From positions 33,302 to 97,301 of the forward strand of contig JACRBM010000105.1 of NCBI GenBank assembly GCA_016219275.1: 64,000 bases of DNA. Direction: 5' to 3'. This document shows, one piece after another, positions 59,917 through 64,000 of the stretch (its first letter is position 1; every line of letters begins with the position of its first letter). The notes beneath the pieces were generated by a model. It did not search any database. It was given only the letters and a program-made list of their open reading frames with translations, and was not told where the DNA came from. Origin of the DNA: Chloroflexota bacterium (GTDB lineage: Bacteria > Chloroflexota > Anaerolineae > UBA4142). A program made the translations under genes and the position numbers.

Positions 59917-60828
59917 TTACCGCGCCACTTCTTCCCCGGTCACACGCACCAACAGCACTGGCACGCTCGACCGCGATAACACCTTGGGCGTCACGCTGCC
60001 CGACCAAAACGCGTCCAGGTTTCCGCGTCCATGTGTCGCGAGCACGATCAAGTCCGCGTGCGTGCGTTCCATCGCGCTGAGAATCGCCGGCGCAACATCG
60101 CCGCGCGCGACGTTTGCCGTCGTCGGTATTCCATCGGCAAGGAGATGCGCCGCGAGCGCCTGCAAGTACTCCACCGCGCCGCGCTGAGCGAGATCGAGCA
60201 TCGCCGTCATCGTCGTCGGCAGGAATGTCCCGATGCCGGATCGTTCGGCGGACAAGGTGCTCGTCGTCGGCACGACGGTGAGCAGATGCAAGCCCGCGCC
60301 GCACGCGCGCGCGATGTCGGTCGCGACGGGGAGCGCCGGTTCGTGAATCGCCGTGCCGTCGAGCGGAATCAAAATTTTCGCGCACGCGAATTGCTGGCGC
60401 AATTTATTCTCGCGCGCGAACAACACCGGCGTCGTCCCGCGCGCGACGACTTGTTGCGCGATGTTGCCGGTGATGCGATCGCGCCAACCGCTGTTGCCAT
60501 GCGCGCACAGCACGATCAAGTCAATCGCGTATTCCGTCGCATGTTCGATAATACTTGCCGCGACATCCGCTTGGCGAACGGCGTGCACGTGTTTTTCAAT
60601 CGCGACGGCGGGATGCGCGAGACGCGCGGCAACCTCGTCGAGGTACGCTTCCGCTTCCGCTGCGTTCGCGAGATGCCGTTCGCCGTGCACCGTGGTGCGT
60701 GCGTCTTGCTCGACGACGTGAAAGAGAAGCATGGTCGCGCCGAAACATTCGGCGAAGAACCGCGCGGTTGGCAACACCGATTCAGCGAGTTTCGATCCAT
60801 CGAGGGGCACCAGAAATCGTTTGAACAT
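59917..60828 (-). CDS. Double universal stress protein (UspA)
   Basis: The 303-residue protein contains two Usp domains (about 1-145 and 155-303). FLVPLDGSKLAESVLP and ILIPLDGTAIHEPALP open them, and CAHGNSGWRDRITGNIAQQV and ATHGRGNLDAFWSGSV hold the Gly-rich ATP-binding loops. Usp proteins act in the cytoplasm during stress. The ATG at 60828 (MFKRFLVPLDG) is the family start; the longer frame runs into repeat sequence. GGAG lies upstream. Confidence 0.92.
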   Translation of the reverse strand: MFKRFLVPLDGSKLAESVLPTARFFAECFGATMLLFHVVEQDARTTVHGERHLANAAEAEAYLDEVAARLAHPAVAIEKHVHAVRQADVAASIIEHATEYAIDLIVLCAHGNSGWRDRITGNIAQQVVARGTTPVLFARENKLRQQFACAKILIPLDGTAIHEPALPVATDIARACGAGLHLLTVVPTTSTLSAERSGIGTFLPTTMTAMLDLAQRGAVEYLQALAAHLLADGIPTTANVARGDVAPAILSAMERTHADLIVLATHGRGNLDAFWSGSVTPKVLSRSSVPVLLVRVTGEEVAR

Positions 60829-60848
60829 GTTTGTGTCTCCGCCACAGG

Positions 60849-60976
60849 TGTCATTGCGAGGAGGTGTTCGCAAAGCGTGCCGACGAAGCGATCACTTCGC
60901 CCAACCCTCCCCTTGACAAGAGGAGGGCTGGGGTGGGGTTGGGGGTTGCTTCGCCGCATCGCGGCTCGCAATGACA
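60849..60976. repeat. Composite palindromic repeat, copy 3 (nested)
   Basis: TGTCATTGCGAG and CTCGCAATGACA form the ends, and a GC-rich palindrome (60902-60952, aaccctccccttgacaagag then gagggctggggtggg) is nested inside. The order matches copy 2 at 32147-32259. Confidence 0.8.
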
Positions 60977-60985
60977 TAGGGCAAA

Positions 60986-62305
60986 CTAGTCTCCGCCGAA
61001 CAAAGTTTGGTACAGCAAAAAGATATTCAGCGCGACGATCAACGCGGCGACGATGCTTGCGACGATGGTCGTCGCGCGGCGATTGACGAGCACGCCCATA
61101 ATGTCTTTGCGCGCGGTAAAGTAAACGAGCGGGATCACCGCAAAGGGCAAACCGAAACTCAGCACGACCTGGCTGATGACGAGCGTGCGCGTCGGCTCGA
61201 GTCCAATCGCGATGACCGCGAGCGAAGGCAACATGGTGACGAGACGCCGAATCCAGGGCGCGATGTGACGACGCAAAAATCCTTGCATGATCACTTGCCC
61301 CGCCATCGTGCCAACCGTCGAGGACGACAAACCGGATGCGAGGAGCGAGACGGCGAAAATCCAACTCGATGCGCTGCCGAGCAGAGGCGCGAGCGTGCGA
61401 TGCGCCTCCTCGATCGAGCCAACGCTCGTCAAGCCCTCGCTGAAAAAGGTGGACGCCGCCATGATCAACATTGCCGCGTTGATGAATCCCGCCGCGCCCA
61501 TCGCAATCACGACATCGAGTAACTCGAAACGGTACAGCCGGCGCAGCAGTTTCGGCTCGCGCGTGACGATGCGACCCTGGGTCAACGCCGAGTGCAAATA
61601 GATCACGTGCGGCATCACGGTCGCGCCGAGAATGCCGCTCGCCAGCAACACGCTTTCCGTGCCGCTGAACTGCGGCACGACGGCGTGGTACGCGATCTGT
61701 CCCCAATCCGCTTTGCCGATCAATGTTTCGGCGAGGTAACTCAGCGCGATCACGCCGACAAACCCGGTGATGACCGCTTCGAGCGGACGAAAGCCGTAGC
61801 GTTCCAGACCCAGGATCACGAACGTGATGATCGCGGTGAGAATACCGGCGGTGAACAGTGGTATATCGAACAACAGATAAAAGCCGAGCGCCGCGCCGAG
61901 AAATTCCGCGAGGTCGGTCGCCATCGCGACCAGTTCCGCGATCACCCACATGGCGATGACAACCCAGCGCGGAAAATGTTCGCGGCACTGTTCTGCCAGG
62001 TTCAACCCGGTCGCAATGCCGAGTTTCGCGGAGAGCGATTGAATCAGCATCGCCATCAAATTGCTCGCGACGATCACCCACACGAGCATGTACCCGAATT
62101 GCGCGCCGCCCTGGATATTCGTCGCAAAGTTGCCCGGGTCCATGTACGCGACGGACGCGATAAACGCGGGACCGAGAAACGGCAAGGTGCGCGCCAAAAA
62201 TCCTTTTTTGCTTTGTCCTTCTAGAACCTGAATTGCGTCGTTCACGGTGACGGAATCGCCGTGTGTGATGGCGACAGCAACGTGGTTGTGGGAATCTTGT
62301 GACAT
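60986..62305 (-). CDS. mntH: Nramp-type divalent metal transporter
   Basis: The 439-residue protein has 11-12 transmembrane helices. MDPGNFATNIQGG near residue 54 is the DPGN motif of helix 1, and VMPHVIYLHSAL is the MPH motif of helix 6; together they coordinate Mn2+ or Fe2+. It imports metal with protons. The ATG at 62305 is preferred to a TTG six bases upstream. It is on the same strand as uspA but separated by a repeat, so co-transcription is uncertain. Confidence 0.93.
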   Translation of the reverse strand: MSQDSHNHVAVAITHGDSVTVNDAIQVLEGQSKKGFLARTLPFLGPAFIASVAYMDPGNFATNIQGGAQFGYMLVWVIVASNLMAMLIQSLSAKLGIATGLNLAEQCREHFPRWVVIAMWVIAELVAMATDLAEFLGAALGFYLLFDIPLFTAGILTAIITFVILGLERYGFRPLEAVITGFVGVIALSYLAETLIGKADWGQIAYHAVVPQFSGTESVLLASGILGATVMPHVIYLHSALTQGRIVTREPKLLRRLYRFELLDVVIAMGAAGFINAAMLIMAASTFFSEGLTSVGSIEEAHRTLAPLLGSASSWIFAVSLLASGLSSSTVGTMAGQVIMQGFLRRHIAPWIRRLVTMLPSLAVIAIGLEPTRTLVISQVVLSFGLPFAVIPLVYFTARKDIMGVLVNRRATTIVASIVAALIVALNIFLLYQTLFGGD

Positions 62306-62338
62306 CCTCAACTCTTTTTTGGGACTCGCTTGAGAATA

Positions 62339-62384
62339 CCCCTCCCTAACCCTCCCCTTGCAAAGGGGAGGGAAGGGTGGGTCG
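62339..62384. repeat. GC-rich palindromic repeat upstream of mntH
   Basis: cccctccctaaccctcccct then gcaaaggggagggaagggtg: CCCTCCCCTT pairs with AAGGGGAGGG. It belongs to the family at 26601-26637. Confidence 0.75.
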
Positions 62385-62446
62385 TCCGGATTTTCATTCG
62401 ACCGCGCGTGCGCTATCGGCGAATGAACAACTTCGTTGGTAACTAC

Positions 62447-64000
62447 TTTGGCAATGTCAGATTAGGATGAATCGTTTTGTTCTTGCTGTTTTCTCAACCG
62501 GCTACTCGTGGACCGCGCTCGGTTGACGAGGTGTGTCACCACGAGTTGACGCGCACTCTCTGGCGTTAGTTGCGGTACAGGGAGTACGGACATTAACAAA
62601 TCTCGCACATTCGCAGTAGAGAGCGCGGGCAACACTTCCAACTGGAATTGTTTCGCTAAACTGGGATCGCGTTGATAGGTCGTCTGCCATTTCAACTTGA
62701 TGCTCGCGACAAACCAAGTCGCTGCGGCAGTCAATGCCATCTCATGTTCCCAGGCACGATACTTGCGGGCTTGGAAATCGTCCCAGCCCAATTCCGACTT
62801 GGCATCTTCATAGGTGCGCTCGGTGTAAAAGCGCCAACAACTGCGTTCAATCAAGGTGAACGCTGGCGTGTCGGCGACACCGTTCAATAGACTGTAGGTC
62901 ATGCGCCCATCGGCATCGCGGCGAATCACGAGCCATTCGGCACGGACTTGCATCGTCGGCGTCAAGGTCCACACGCGCACGACTGCAAACTCGGCTTCCA
63001 AAATACCGCGTTCAAAGTGCCGGACTTGAACACGTTGCCAGACCGTCGCCGACCGTCGTCCTACGGCACATGCGGTATGCGGTTTGTGCCGGCTCTGCAC
63101 ACGCAGCTGGGTGTGTGGCCGCCCATGACCTTTGCGGCGCGGCACGCCGACTTGCGGTGCTTGCAGATAAACTTGCGTGTTCGCGGGGACTTGGGCGGCA
63201 TAGTTCAAGTGCATTTCGTCCAATTTTGCCCGCAAGTCCCGATTGCGCCCATACAATTCATCGCAGGCAACCGTGTCAAAGGGCAAGCCATTGGCTTGGG
63301 CGCGCTGGATCATCGCGAGACCCAATGCCGGCTTGGTCGCAAAGGTGCGTTCGGGTGGCAGTCCGACCTCCTGGCGACGTGTCGCATACGCACGCGTAAA
63401 CCAGCACGCCGGTAAAAACAATTCGCCGTCCACCAACGCCCAGGTGCGGGTCGCGGGATGAGCAAACGCCAAACACGTGGCGACCAAACTCAGGTCAATT
63501 TTGCCCAAGCGCCCGTTGTGTTGCCGGGCGGCACCGACGCTCTGGTCACCGGCTTTCGCATCGGCACTTTCATCCAGAATGACCAAGCCCCCGGTCGCCA
63601 ATGCAGGTTCGTCCCGAATATCGTGTTGAATTTGCTCATACACGGGTTGGGCACGCCAGGGTGACTCGGACATGAAATGTTGGAGCGGTTGACCATCGCG
63701 CCGATTCAACCGGCGGTCGATATTCGCAAAGTTGCGTTGATCTTCCATAGTCAACTGCCCGCGCCAAAACGTGCGGGCACACTCGCTGGTATCGCGTGTG
63801 CGGGTGCGAAAGTAGGGGCGATAGTGTTGCCAAAAGGCGTCGAGATCATCGGCGAGTTGATCCACGGCATCGCTGGGCACGCCCCAGCCATCGGGATCGA
63901 ACAGATTGGGCGAGAGTGAAGTAGCGTCATTCTCTAATCAATGCCACAACTCGCTACAATTGTCCAATTTAGAATGTTTGTCTAATCTGACATTGCCAAA
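62447..64000 (-). mobile_element. IS701-type insertion sequence, apparently intact
   Basis: A 19-bp perfect inverted repeat, TTTGGCAATGTCAGATTAG, lies at 62447-62465 and, reversed, at 63982-64000. Between them is one full transposase gene, whose stop codon falls in the left repeat. The element is about 1554 bp and reaches the last base of the window, so its right flank and target duplication cannot be checked. Confidence 0.85.
62462..63880 (-). CDS. IS701 family transposase
   Basis: The 472-residue DDE transposase has LVILDESADAKAG (first Asp), VACDELYGRN (second Asp) and YEDAKSELGWDDFQARKY (Glu region), typical of the IS701 family. It cuts and moves the element at its inverted repeats. The start is taken at GTG 63880; the frame is open about 60 bases further upstream without a clear start codon. 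No frameshift is visible, so it is probably active or recently so. Confidence 0.9.
   Translation of the reverse strand: MPSDAVDQLADDLDAFWQHYRPYFRTRTRDTSECARTFWRGQLTMEDQRNFANIDRRLNRRDGQPLQHFMSESPWRAQPVYEQIQHDIRDEPALATGGLVILDESADAKAGDQSVGAARQHNGRLGKIDLSLVATCLAFAHPATRTWALVDGELFLPACWFTRAYATRRQEVGLPPERTFATKPALGLAMIQRAQANGLPFDTVACDELYGRNRDLRAKLDEMHLNYAAQVPANTQVYLQAPQVGVPRRKGHGRPHTQLRVQSRHKPHTACAVGRRSATVWQRVQVRHFERGILEAEFAVVRVWTLTPTMQVRAEWLVIRRDADGRMTYSLLNGVADTPAFTLIERSCWRFYTERTYEDAKSELGWDDFQARKYRAWEHEMALTAAATWFVASIKLKWQTTYQRDPSLAKQFQLEVLPALSTANVRDLLMSVLPVPQLTPESARQLVVTHLVNRARSTSSRLRKQQEQNDSS

Overview
The window is a high-GC bacterial chromosome segment. Its membrane glycosyltransferase cluster, paired Get3/ArsA-like ATPases, DUF2207-like protein and Chloroflexota-type palindromic repeats suggest a member of Chloroflexota (Anaerolineae-like). 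This placement rests on gene style only; no rRNA or marker phylogeny was available. No rRNA gene, tRNA gene or CRISPR array was seen.

Layout. 2-6008: the end of a Mur ligase, an OpgC-like membrane acyltransferase, a bifunctional (p)ppGpp synthetase/hydrolase, two uncharacterised proteins and a STAS anti-anti-sigma factor. 6103-9005: a CstA peptide/pyruvate transporter with a structured leader, and a membrane-anchored unknown. 9075-14447: an operon of two paralogous small hydrophobic proteins plus two Get3/ArsA-like ATPases, then topoisomerase I fused to an N-terminal zinc ribbon. 14589-17661: a type II restriction-modification pair with overlapping genes. 17715-22780: a tightly coupled operon holding a DUF2207-like membrane protein with a 56-residue tail of 13 Cys and 11 His, a PqqD-radical SAM-SPASM enzyme, a coiled-coil protein and a zinc-ribbon membrane protein, behind an attenuator-like leader. 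22802-44868: a surface polysaccharide locus (GT2, GT4, flippase-like protein, several GT-C membrane glycosyltransferases, epimerase, DegT aminotransferase, EmrE-like flippase subunit), interrupted by an AT-richer BglII-type restriction-modification cassette. 44996-48525: two exported or secreted-type proteins and threonine aldolase. 48797-56868: a solitary solute-binding lipoprotein translationally coupled to a 1704-residue Cache/PAS/GAF/HD-GYP protein, then a PAS-GGDEF cyclase. 56917-62305: a DUF333/chagasin lipoprotein, a corrinoid protein, a DMT transporter, a 59-bp tandem array, a double UspA and an Nramp transporter. 62447-64000: an intact IS701-type insertion sequence ending at the last base shown.

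The most distinctive genome-level signal is a set of short AT-rich tandem repeats with a period of about 7 bases. They lie both between genes and inside reading frames (topA, the radical SAM gene, most glycosyltransferases). Because three heptamers equal seven codons, they read through as heptapeptide repeats such as KFKIQNS, YELRITN, YQLPITN or FPISNFQ. At least one such tract coincides with a frameshift. A second repeat layer consists of GC-rich palindromes, sometimes nested inside each other.

The two best candidates for undescribed systems are the radical SAM/Cys-His-rich tail operon (17715-22780) and the asymmetric Get3-like ATPase pair with its small hydrophobic partners (9075-11812). 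Several genes carry a -10 box 7-11 bases before the start codon, which points to leaderless mRNAs.
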